DNA from: Gracilibacteraceae bacterium
Lineage (GTDB): Bacteria; Bacillota; Desulfitobacteriia; Desulfitobacteriales; Syntrophobotulaceae
Direction: 5' to 3'
Length of the DNA stretch: 8,172 nt
NCBI GenBank assembly: GCA_031263945.1
Contig: JAISEW010000074.1
Location: 1 to 8,172, forward strand
Shown: positions 1 to 6,195 of the stretch, in pieces
How the letters are laid out: each line of letters opens with the position of its first letter
Position numbering within the stretch: the first letter of the stretch is position 1
Position numbers and translations under genes: made by a program
Notes under the pieces: generated by a model
Database searches by the model: none
Seen by the model: only the letters and a program-made list of their open reading frames with translations
What the model was told of the DNA's origin: nothing

Positions 1-43
1 CTTCTTCATCGGTCATATCGTAAACCTTTCTATCCTTCGCCAT
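1..43 (-). CDS. rpmC: 50S ribosomal protein L29 (uL29), N-terminal fragment
   Basis: Only the first 14 codons lie in the window: MAKDRKVYDMTDEE. L29 is a small helical protein at the exit-tunnel rim of the 50S subunit, next to L23. The call rests on position directly after rplP, where rpmC is expected, and on the KVYDMTDEE stretch, which aligns with the usual KEIRELTDEE-type L29 start. I chose the ATG at 43 because GGAGGT (56-51) lies 7 bases upstream of it and the residues match the family N-terminus. An in-frame ATG at 16, with a weaker AAAGG, would give MTDEE and remove residues the family normally has. The gene overlaps the end of rplP by 14 bases, so its translation is probably coupled to L16 synthesis. 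Confidence 0.82.
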   Translation of the reverse strand, partial: MAKDRKVYDMTDEE

Positions 44-593
44 TTACGCCACCTCCAGCCTGTCCAAGCCCGCCGTCCTGTTCGGACTCGCCGGTCTGCT
101 CCGCCCTATCCGCCTGTTCGGGGTCGCCGGTTTGTTCCGTTTCGCCCATCTGTTCAAAGGCGGCCTGCTCTGTTTCGCCTGCCTGATCGACCCGGCGGAC
201 AAATTTGCATTTGACCGGCAATTTATGAGCCGCCAGACGCAGCGCCTCACGCGCGACCTCCTCCGATACGCCGGCCAGCTCAAACATCACGCGGTCAGGC
301 TTCACCGCGGCGACCCAGTATTCCGGCGAGCCTTTGCCGCTGCCCATGCGTGTTTCGGCCGGCTTGGCCGTTATCGGCCGATCCGGGAAAATATTGATCC
401 ACACTTTGCCGCCGCGTTTGATGTAACGAGTCATAGCGATACGGGCCGCTTCGATCTGCCTGTTTGTGACCCAGGCCGCTCCTAAAGACATGAGACCATA
501 TTCGCCATAAACAACTTTATTGCCGCGCGCCGCCCTGCCGTTCAGCTTGGGCTTATGCTGCTTGCGGCGTTTTACTCTGGTCGGTATCAGCAT
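30..593 (-). CDS. rplP: 50S ribosomal protein L16 (uL16) with acidic repeat tail
   Basis: L16 is an essential 50S protein at the base of the central protuberance. It contacts A-site tRNA and is needed late in subunit assembly. Residues 1-135 are canonical: MLIPTRVKRRKQHK start, NRQIEAARIAMTRYIKRGGK at 44-63, RMGSGKG at 82-88, and EEVAREALRLAAHKLPVK at 111-128. The start at 593 has AGGAGG (607-602) 8 bases upstream and lies one base after the rpsC stop, so the two are probably coupled. The protein is 187 residues; from memory E. coli L16 is 136 and Bacillus 144. The excess is a Gln/Glu/Gly-rich tail from residue 137, built of six-residue units that mostly begin with Gln and end in Glu. The tail runs through the rpmC ribosome binding site and stops inside rpmC. 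The core identification is secure; the tail's function is unknown. Confidence 0.97.
   Translation of the reverse strand: MLIPTRVKRRKQHKPKLNGRAARGNKVVYGEYGLMSLGAAWVTNRQIEAARIAMTRYIKRGGKVWINIFPDRPITAKPAETRMGSGKGSPEYWVAAVKPDRVMFELAGVSEEVAREALRLAAHKLPVKCKFVRRVDQAGETEQAAFEQMGETEQTGDPEQADRAEQTGESEQDGGLGQAGGGVNGEG
51..56 (-). promoter_or_regulatory. rpmC ribosome binding site inside rplP
   Basis: GGAGGT on the minus strand, 7 bases before the ATG at 43. It lies inside the last codons of rplP, where it encodes Gly-Gly. It decides between the two in-frame rpmC starts and ties rpmC initiation to ribosomes finishing rplP. Confidence 0.8.
63..185 (-). repeat. degenerate 18-base tandem repeat in the rplP 3' end
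   Basis: Codons 137-177 of rplP form seven units with Gln at 137, 143, 148, 154, 160, 166 and 172; another Gln follows at 178. The units read QAGETE, QAAFE (five residues), QMGETE, QTGDPE, QADRAE, QTGESE and QDGGLG. On the plus strand the units start CTG, CTG, CTG, TTG, CTG, CTG and CTG and share blocks such as TTCGGxxTCGCCGGT. Both protein and DNA are periodic, which suggests growth by duplication of an 18-base unit followed by drift. The period stays a multiple of three, so the frame is kept. Confidence 0.8.
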
Positions 594-594
594 T

Positions 595-1257
595 TTATAC
601 CCCTCCTTCCGCCTGGTTTTTCTTCTTGGCCGGAAGAACTTCTCCTTTGTAGATCCATACTTTGACGCCAATCTTGCCATAAGTGGTGTTCGCCTCGGAA
701 AAACCGTAATCTATATCGGCCCGCAGCGTATGCAGCGGCACTTTGCCTTCATTGTACCATTCTGTGCGGGCGATTTCCGCGCCGCCGAGCCTTCCGCTGC
801 AGGAAATCTTAATGCCCTGAGCGCCGGAACGCATCGTCCGTCCCACCGTTTGCTTCATGGCGCGGCGAAAAGCGATACGTTTTTCCAGCTGCTGGGCCAC
901 GCTGTCCGCCACCAGACTCGCGTCCAGCTCCGGGCGTTTTATCTCCAGGATATTGACGTTTACTTTTTTGCCGACGAGAGCTTCAATTTCTCTGGTCAGA
1001 AGGTCAATACCCGCGCCGCCCCGGCCGATAACAATGCCGGGCCTGGCCGCGTGGACGAATATTTTGACTGGGTTGGTGCCGGCCCGCTCGATCTCCACCC
1101 GCGGCACCCCGGCCGCGCTCATTCTTTTGATTATGAACCTGCGGATTTTAATATCTTCGTGCAGCAGTTCCCCATAATTGCGATCCGCGTACCAGCGGCC
1201 TTCCCAGTTACGGATGATGCCCACGCGCAAACCATGCGGGTTTACTTTTTGACCCAT
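595..1257 (-). CDS. rpsC: 30S ribosomal protein S3 (uS3)
   Basis: S3 sits on the head of the 30S subunit at the mRNA entry channel; in E. coli it contributes to the ribosome's mRNA helicase activity with S4 and S5. The 220-residue product has the standard N-terminus MGQKVNPHGLRVGIIRNWEG. It has a type II KH domain with the GRGG loop at 78-81 and the C-terminal signature SGRLGGAEIART near 144-155. Length is normal for the family. The start at 1257 is fixed by the conserved first residues; GGAGGT lies about 11 bases upstream, slightly far but acceptable. The TAA stop is separated from the rplP ATG by one base, and the gap from rplV is 20 bases. The short tail after KKKNQ is variable in this family and not remarkable. 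Confidence 0.98.
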   Translation of the reverse strand: MGQKVNPHGLRVGIIRNWEGRWYADRNYGELLHEDIKIRRFIIKRMSAAGVPRVEIERAGTNPVKIFVHAARPGIVIGRGGAGIDLLTREIEALVGKKVNVNILEIKRPELDASLVADSVAQQLEKRIAFRRAMKQTVGRTMRSGAQGIKISCSGRLGGAEIARTEWYNEGKVPLHTLRADIDYGFSEANTTYGKIGVKVWIYKGEVLPAKKKNQAEGGV

Positions 1258-1277
1258 AAATTGACTGTACCTCCCTT

Positions 1278-1607
1278 TCAGTCGCCCACGACGACAGTGA
1301 TATGGCTCATGCGTTTGCGAATTCTGTCCGCCCGGCCGCGGGCCCGCGGACTGACGCGTTTCATCGTGGGGCCCTGATCGACGAATATGCGCCTGACATA
1401 TAATTCATCAGGATTCATGTCAAGATTGTGCTCGGCGTTAGCCACCGCCGATTTCAGCGCTTTGCCCACCGGCTCGCCGGTCGTTCCCGGCGTAAAGCGT
1501 AAAATCGCTTCCGCCTCCGCCACTTTTTTCCCTCGGATCAAATCTACGACAAGGCGCGCTTTGCGGGGGGAAATGCGTATATTCCTGGCAATTGCTCTAG
1601 CTTCCAT
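1278..1607 (-). CDS. rplV: 50S ribosomal protein L22 (uL22)
   Basis: L22 binds several 23S rRNA domains, and its long beta hairpin lines the narrow part of the peptide exit tunnel beside L4. The 109-residue product starts MEARAIARNIRISPRKARLV and carries VANAEHN and IFVDQGPTMKRVSPRARGRA, ending SHITVVVGD. The Met-Lys-Arg triplet in the hairpin, whose loss gives macrolide resistance in other bacteria, is present. The start at 1607 is preceded by GGGGAGG with about 6 bases of spacing. The gap from rpsS is 14 bases. Length and sequence are ordinary for the family. Confidence 0.98.
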   Translation of the reverse strand: MEARAIARNIRISPRKARLVVDLIRGKKVAEAEAILRFTPGTTGEPVGKALKSAVANAEHNLDMNPDELYVRRIFVDQGPTMKRVSPRARGRADRIRKRMSHITVVVGD

Positions 1608-1621
1608 ACTTTTCCTCCCCT

Positions 1622-1903
1622 TCAGCGCAGACCGCTGGATTTTTCACTGCCGGCATGACCCTTGAATGTTCTGGTCGGAACAAACTCGCCCAGCTTATGC
1701 CCGACCATGTCCTCAGTGACATAAACCGGCACGTGTTTGCGGCCGTCATGGATGGCAAACGTGTGCCCGATCATCTGCGGAAATATCGTGGAACGCCGCG
1801 ACCAAGTTTTCAGCACCTGCTTGGCGCCGCTCCTGTTCATCTGCTCCACGCGGCCCAAAAGGCGTTCGTCCACATACGGCCCTTTTTTAACGGATCTGCC
1901 CAT
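1622..1903 (-). CDS. rpsS: 30S ribosomal protein S19 (uS19)
   Basis: S19 lies in the 30S head, forms a complex with S13 and touches the 50S central protuberance through intersubunit bridges. The 93-residue product has the family pattern throughout: MGRSVKKGPYVDERLL at the start, KTWSRRSTIFPQMIGHT around 33-49, then DGRKHVPVYVTEDMVGHKLGEF and PTRTFKGH. The start at 1903 follows AAGGAGA at 8 bases. It lies 17 bases after rplB and 14 bases before rplV. Nothing is missing or truncated. Confidence 0.98.
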   Translation of the reverse strand: MGRSVKKGPYVDERLLGRVEQMNRSGAKQVLKTWSRRSTIFPQMIGHTFAIHDGRKHVPVYVTEDMVGHKLGEFVPTRTFKGHAGSEKSSGLR

Positions 1904-1920
1904 TCCGAGGTCTCCTTCCT

Positions 1921-2748
1921 TTATTTGCCTCTGCGTTTAACAATAAATTTATCACTGAGGTTTTTCTTCTTCCGCGTTTTGGCGCCCAGCGCCGGCTTGC
2001 CCCACGGCGTGCAAGGATTACGCCCTATGGGATTGCGGCCCTCGCCGCCGCCGTGCGGATGGTCGCACGGATTCATAACGGCGCCGCGGACAGTCGGCCG
2101 TTTGCCCAGCCAGCGATTGCGCCCGGCTTTACCGATCGTCACGTTTTCATAGTCCAGATTCCCGACCTGGCCGATCGTGGCGCGGCATTCGCTGAAAATC
2201 ATGCGCATTTCGCCCGAGGGCAGACGCAAAGTCGCGTAACGCCCCTCTTTGGCCATGAGCTGCGCCGAGCCGCCGGCGCTGCGCACAAGCTGTCCGCCTT
2301 TGCCGGGCTTCATCTCGATATTGTGGACCAAAGTGCCGACAGGGATATTTTTCAGCGGCAAAGAATTGCCCACCTTGATGTCCGCGCCAGACCCGCTCTC
2401 GATCTCCTGACCGACTTTGAGGCCGTGCGGGGCGATAATGTAGGTTTTATGCCCATCGGCATAATTAAGCAAAGCGATGTTGGCGCTGCGGTTCGGATCA
2501 TACTCAATGCTCGCGACTTTGGCCGGTACGCCTTCCTTGTTCCGGCGAAAGTCTATGACGCGGTAGCGGCGTTTATGCCCGCCGCCTCGGTGGCGAACAG
2601 TCAGTTTACCCAAATTGTTGCGGCCGCCTTTGCTTTTGAGCGGACGGAGCAAAGAGCGCTCCGGCTTGCTGCGCGTGATCTCCTCAAAAGTCAAAACCGT
2701 CATCTGCCTGCGCCCCGGCGAAGTCGGCTTAAATTTTCTTATAGACAT
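1921..2748 (-). CDS. rplB: 50S ribosomal protein L2 (uL2)
   Basis: L2 is the most conserved large-subunit protein. It is needed for subunit association and for peptidyl transferase activity, and it forms a bridge to the 30S. The 275-residue product starts MSIRKFKPTSPGRRQ, has VRHRGGGHKRRYRVIDF at 51-67, EYDPNRSANIALLNYADG near 82-99, and DHPHGGGEG at 229-237, followed by TPWGKP and the basic end KTRKKKN...KRRGK. Two in-frame ATGs, at 2754 and 2748, are possible. AGGAGG at 2760-2755 touches the first and lies 6 bases from the second, and family members start with M-[AS]-I-[KR], so I use 2748. Cys228 precedes the conserved Asp-His-Pro-His, where Val is usual. Confidence 0.97.
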   Translation of the reverse strand: MSIRKFKPTSPGRRQMTVLTFEEITRSKPERSLLRPLKSKGGRNNLGKLTVRHRGGGHKRRYRVIDFRRNKEGVPAKVASIEYDPNRSANIALLNYADGHKTYIIAPHGLKVGQEIESGSGADIKVGNSLPLKNIPVGTLVHNIEMKPGKGGQLVRSAGGSAQLMAKEGRYATLRLPSGEMRMIFSECRATIGQVGNLDYENVTIGKAGRNRWLGKRPTVRGAVMNPCDHPHGGGEGRNPIGRNPCTPWGKPALGAKTRKKKNLSDKFIVKRRGK

Positions 2749-2754
2749 GACCAT

Positions 2755-2760
2755 CCTCCT
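2755..2760 (-). promoter_or_regulatory. rplB ribosome binding site
   Basis: AGGAGG on the minus strand. It abuts an in-frame ATG (2754-2752), too close for initiation, and lies 6 bases from the next ATG at 2748. It therefore favours the shorter, 275-residue L2. Confidence 0.8.
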
Positions 2761-2771
2761 GACGGTTAGAA

Positions 2772-3059
2772 TTACAGTCCGGCAAAGCCTTCTATCTTGT
2801 GCCCCTCACGCAAAGTGACCACGGCTTTCTTGCGCCCCGGGGTCATCCCGGCCGAACGGCCCACTTTTTTCAGCTTGCCTTTAATATTCAGCGTTCTGAC
2901 TTCTTCGACCTTTACCTTGAACATTTTTTCCACGGCATGCTTGATTTCAATTTTATTCGAGGCCGGATCGACCCAAAAACTATATTTACTATGCTCCAAC
3001 AGCCCGACGGATTTCTCCGATATGACAGGGCGAATCAACACATCGCGCGCGTCACGCAT
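2772..3059 (-). CDS. rplW: 50S ribosomal protein L23 (uL23)
   Basis: L23 sits at the exit-tunnel rim and is the docking site for trigger factor and the signal recognition particle. The 95-residue product reads MRDARDVLIRPVISEKSV, then KYSFWVDPASNKIEIKHAVE (25-44) and VRTLNIKGKLKK (54-65), and ends GHKIEGFAGL, all as expected. A TTG at 3065 would add two residues but is only 1-2 bases from the ribosome binding site. The ATG at 3059 is 7 bases from AGGAGGTG and fits the family. The start lies 5 bases inside rplD relative to its stop codon, giving an 8-base overlap and probable translational coupling. The gap to rplB is 23 bases. Confidence 0.97.
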   Translation of the reverse strand: MRDARDVLIRPVISEKSVGLLEHSKYSFWVDPASNKIEIKHAVEKMFKVKVEEVRTLNIKGKLKKVGRSAGMTPGRKKAVVTLREGHKIEGFAGL

Positions 3060-3684
3060 TGCCAAGCACCTCCTCCGCCCGGGCGACAGAATCTCTGGTA
3101 AAAATAAGAACGTCGTGTTTCATAATTTCAAGAATATTCAAACTATCAGCGCGGATGGCGCAAACACCGGGAAGATTACGGATAGAAAGCCTGACGTTCT
3201 CAGCGCCCCCTCCGTCTAACACGACAAGCGCTTTATTGTTTACGCCAAGGGCGCCGAGTACTTTGAGCATGTCCTTGGTGCGCGGCGTCTCAAAGGCGAT
3301 TTTATCGACGACTATGAAATTACCGCCGCGAACTTTATCGGAAAGCGCCGAACAGAGAGCCAGCCTTCTCACCTTGCGCGGCAGTTCTTTTCGATAACTG
3401 CGCGGTTTGGGGCCGAAAATAACGCCGCCGCCGCGCCAGAGCGGCGAGCGGGACGTGCCGGCGCGGGCGCGGCCCGTGCCTTTCTGCCGCCACGGTTTGC
3501 GGCCGCCGCCGCGCACCTCGCTGCGTCCGAGGGTCGAATGCGTGCCTTGGCGCGCGTTGGCTTGCTGAGCTACCACCGCGGCGTGCATGACCGCCGTGTT
3601 GGGCTCGACGCCAAAAATTTCTTCGCTGATCTCAAGTTCTCCCACAGATTCACCCTCTATGTTCAAAACCTGTACTTTAGGCAT
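3052..3684 (-). CDS. rplD: 50S ribosomal protein L4 (uL4)
   Basis: L4 is an early assembly protein; its extended loop reaches into the peptide exit tunnel opposite L22. In E. coli L4 also represses its own operon through the S10 leader. The 210-residue product has the loop at about 60-90 (GGGRKPWRQKGTGRARAG, then SPLWRGGG) and a globular C-terminal part with VVDKIAF, NKALVVLDG and NILEIMKHDVLIFT. The macrolide-contact region KPWRQKGTGRARAG shows no deletion. The start at 3684 follows AAGGAGG at about 9 bases, and the gap from rplC is 31 bases. The stop overlaps rplW. Whether L4 acts as a regulator here cannot be told from the sequence; the only structured spacer I see is before rplC. Confidence 0.98.
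   Translation of the reverse strand: MPKVQVLNIEGESVGELEISEEIFGVEPNTAVMHAAVVAQQANARQGTHSTLGRSEVRGGGRKPWRQKGTGRARAGTSRSPLWRGGGVIFGPKPRSYRKELPRKVRRLALCSALSDKVRGGNFIVVDKIAFETPRTKDMLKVLGALGVNNKALVVLDGGGAENVRLSIRNLPGVCAIRADSLNILEIMKHDVLIFTRDSVARAEEVLGNA
3067..3074 (-). promoter_or_regulatory. rplW ribosome binding site inside rplD
   Basis: AGGAGGTG on the minus strand, 7 bases upstream of the ATG at 3059. It overlaps the last codons of rplD (Glu-Glu-Val). It rules out the near-adjacent TTG at 3065 as start and supports coupling of L23 to L4 translation. Confidence 0.8.
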
Positions 3685-3715
3685 TTGCGATGTCCTCCTT
3701 TCTTCCGAGCCCGGA

Positions 3716-4345
3716 TCACGCTGTTTTCACCGAGGCTCTAATGATGAGCAGACTCTTCTTCGCGCCGGGCACAGGGCCTTTGAGCAGAAGAAGATTTTTA
3801 TCCGTATCCACGCGGACGACATCAAGGTTTTGCACCGTTACCCGCTCTCCGCCTTTGCGTCCCGGCAATTTTCTCCCTTTAAAAACGCGAGCCGGCCCTT
3901 TCGCGCCCATGGAACCCGTGCGGTGATGATATTTGGAGCCGTGCCCCATAGGACCGCGGCGCCCGCCATGCCGCTGGTGCATACCGCTGAAGCCTTTGCC
4001 TTTGGATGTCCCGGTCACATCCACCTTATCGCCGGCGGAGAAAATATCGGCTTTGATTTCCTGACCAAGCTCGTAAGATTCCACTGTTTCCGTGCGAAAT
4101 TCGCGCACAAAACGCAAAGGTTTGACATTCGCTTTTTTGAATTGACCGAGAACCGGTTTCGAGAGAAGTCCGGGACGCAATTCCTCGAAGCCGACCCGAA
4201 CGGCGTTATACCCGTCCGCGGCGACGGTTTTACGCTGCAGGACCACGCAAGGGCCGGCCTGGATCACCGTTACGGGCAATATACGTCCGTCCGCCGTAAA
4301 AATCTGTGTCATTCCCACCTTGCGTCCCAAAATACCTTTCGACAT
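3716..4345 (-). CDS. rplC: 50S ribosomal protein L3 (uL3)
   Basis: L3 is a primary assembly protein near the 3' end of 23S rRNA; its long loop reaches toward the peptidyl transferase centre. The 209-residue product starts MSKGILGRKVGMTQIF. The central loop at about 112-168 has TSKGKGFSGMHQRHG, GPMGHGSKYHHRTGSMG and RVFKGRKLPGRKGGERVT, followed by NLDVVRVD. Length is normal. The frame stays open for 49 codons upstream, to 4492, but AGGAGGT (4358-4352) sits 6 bases before the ATG at 4345 and the family begins there, so the upstream part is taken as untranslated. The gene follows a 167-base structured spacer, unlike the tight joins downstream, so it may have its own regulation or promoter. Confidence 0.98.
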   Translation of the reverse strand: MSKGILGRKVGMTQIFTADGRILPVTVIQAGPCVVLQRKTVAADGYNAVRVGFEELRPGLLSKPVLGQFKKANVKPLRFVREFRTETVESYELGQEIKADIFSAGDKVDVTGTSKGKGFSGMHQRHGGRRGPMGHGSKYHHRTGSMGAKGPARVFKGRKLPGRKGGERVTVQNLDVVRVDTDKNLLLLKGPVPGAKKSLLIIRASVKTA

Positions 4346-4351
4346 GACGCC

Positions 4352-4358
4352 ACCTCCT
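4352..4358 (-). promoter_or_regulatory. rplC ribosome binding site
   Basis: AGGAGGT on the minus strand, 6 bases before the ATG at 4345. It fixes the L3 start against a longer open frame. It lies 12 bases downstream of the small hairpin at 4371-4389 and is not itself within that stem. Confidence 0.85.
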
Positions 4359-4370
4359 GAACATTCTGCA

Positions 4371-4389
4371 GTACACATCCATAGTGTAC
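4371..4389 (-). other. small hairpin before the rplC ribosome binding site
   Basis: GTACAC (4371-4376) and GTGTAC (4384-4389) form a perfect six-pair stem with a seven-base loop in the predicted rplC leader RNA. No T tract follows, so it is not a terminator. It may help present the ribosome binding site or belong to the larger set of alternative stems at 4421-4466. Confidence 0.45.
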
Positions 4390-4420
4390 AAGAACGTATT
4401 AACACTGCTTCCACACGATA

Positions 4421-4466
4421 ACCCGGAGATGTGTTCCACACCTCCGGGTGTTTCGCGTCAAAACAC
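4421..4466 (-). other. overlapping alternative hairpins in the rpsJ-rplC spacer
   Basis: Three stems compete here. Stem A pairs ACCCGGAG (4421-4428) with CTCCGGGT (4442-4449), continued by GTGT (4431-4434) with ACAC (4438-4441) around a three-base loop, with a two-base bulge. Stem B pairs ACACC (4438-4442) with GGTGT (4447-4451) around a four-base loop. Stem C pairs GTGTTT (4448-4453) with AAACAC (4461-4466). A and B are mutually exclusive; B and C share 4448-4451. No T run follows in the transcribed direction, so a terminator is unlikely. The pattern resembles a regulatory leader, but that function is inference; I recognise no known riboswitch or ribosomal-protein leader in it. Confidence 0.45.
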
Positions 4467-4470
4467 AAAT

Positions 4471-4499
4471 ATTTTACCATAAACCGCAACAAAAAGCCA
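4471..4499 (-). promoter_or_regulatory. possible extended -10 promoter for rplC onward
   Basis: On the minus strand TGGTAAAAT (4479-4471) matches an extended -10 (TGnTATAAT, one mismatch in the hexamer). The -35 position 17 bases upstream, TGGCTT (4499-4494), is poor. An AT-rich run just upstream, at the end of rpsJ and after its stop, could act as an UP-like element. Transcription would start near 4464 and include stem-loop A. AT-rich spacers produce such matches by chance, so this is a candidate only. Confidence 0.3.
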
Positions 4500-4512
4500 G
4501 CGTTTTTTTAAA

Positions 4513-4821
4513 TTATAATTTCAACTCGATTTCCACCCCGGACGGCAAGTCAAGCCGCAGCAAAGCCTCCACTGTTTTGGGCGTCGGGTCGATAATAATG
4601 AGCCGCTTATGCGTCCTCATCTCAAACTGCTCACGCGAATCCTTATTAACATGAGGCGAACGCAAAATCGTGTATACGCTTTTTTCAGTCGGCAAAGGGA
4701 TCGGCCCGCTGAAAGCGGCGCCCGTCCGGCGGGCGGTGTCAATAATACGTTCAGCCGATTGGTCAAGCGTTTTATGATCAAACGCCTTCAGGCGGATTCT
4801 TATCTTCTGGTTTTGACTCAT
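4513..4821 (-). CDS. rpsJ: 30S ribosomal protein S10 (uS10)
   Basis: S10 is a 30S head protein and, as NusE, joins NusB and NusG in transcription antitermination. The 102-residue product is canonical: KIRIRLKAFDHKTLDQSAERIID near the start, FSGPIPLPT at 37-45, VYTILRSPHVNKDSREQFEMR in the middle, and THKRLIIIDPTPKTV after it. The start at 4821 is preceded by GAGG about 5 bases away, with a second AGAGGA further up; this is weaker than the ribosome binding sites of its neighbours. It lies 119 bases after tuf, beyond a GC-rich hairpin, and 167 bases before rplC. It is thus set apart from both neighbours, which may allow separate control. Gene length and sequence are normal. Confidence 0.98.
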   Translation of the reverse strand: MSQNQKIRIRLKAFDHKTLDQSAERIIDTARRTGAAFSGPIPLPTEKSVYTILRSPHVNKDSREQFEMRTHKRLIIIDPTPKTVEALLRLDLPSGVEIELKL

Positions 4822-4882
4822 TTCATCCTCATTCCTCTTAACGGACCGGCGGCCAAAAGCTTACCGGCAGGCCCTTATGATG

Positions 4883-4928
4883 AAAACAGCGGCGGCAGCC
4901 GGAGTATTTCAGCATACTCCCGCCGCCG
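4883..4928 (-). terminator. GC-rich hairpin with short T tract after tuf
   Basis: In the transcribed strand GCCGCCG-type pairing joins 4922-4928 with 4890-4896 (seven pairs). Inside it GGAGTAT (4901-4907) pairs with ATACTCC (4914-4920) around a six-base loop, with an asymmetric internal loop of 1 and 4 bases. After the stem come three bases and then TTTT (4886-4883). It lies 12 bases after the tuf stop. The stem is strong but the T tract is short, so partial termination or an RNA processing or stabilising element are both possible. I find no convincing promoter between it and rpsJ, which argues that some transcripts read through. Confidence 0.5.
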
Positions 4929-4940
4929 TCGCTCGCTCCG

Positions 4941-6143
<1,203 letters not shown>

Positions 6144-6195
6144 TTTTTCTCACTCCTTAAAAATTTCAGGATTCAAGCTGCTGTTCAACGAGTCC

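Noticed and set aside
1278..1607. Macrolide-resistance changes in L22, and in the L4 loop at about 3415-3510
   Set aside because: The Met-Lys-Arg triplet of L22 and the KPWRQKGTGRARAG loop of L4 are intact; no insertion or deletion is visible.
4230..4439. Small minus-strand open frame starting GTG at 4439 and running into rplC
   Set aside because: GGAGGT directly touches the GTG with no spacing, the frame mostly overlaps rplC out of frame, and the product looks random.
4346..4492. In-frame upstream extension of rplC by 49 codons
   Set aside because: No ribosome binding site precedes the TTG at 4492 or the ATG at 4480, the added residues do not resemble L3, and a strong site sits properly before the ATG at 4345. 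The open frame seems to be chance.
4491..4508. A-run and T-run just after rpsJ as an intrinsic terminator
   Set aside because: AAAAA and TTTTT flank a short GC segment, but the GC part cannot form a stable stem, so it does not make a terminator.
4818..4832. Four-codon minus-strand frame (ATG AGG ATG AAA TGA) whose stop overlaps the rpsJ start
   Set aside because: The upstream AGAGGA is almost adjacent to its ATG, too near for initiation. The bases are better explained as the rpsJ ribosome binding region.
4858..4886. Possible promoter for rpsJ: TTTTCA, 17-base spacer, TAAGCT on the minus strand
   Set aside because: The -10 matches the consensus at only three of six positions and the -35 is built from the hairpin's T tract. 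Too weak to annotate.
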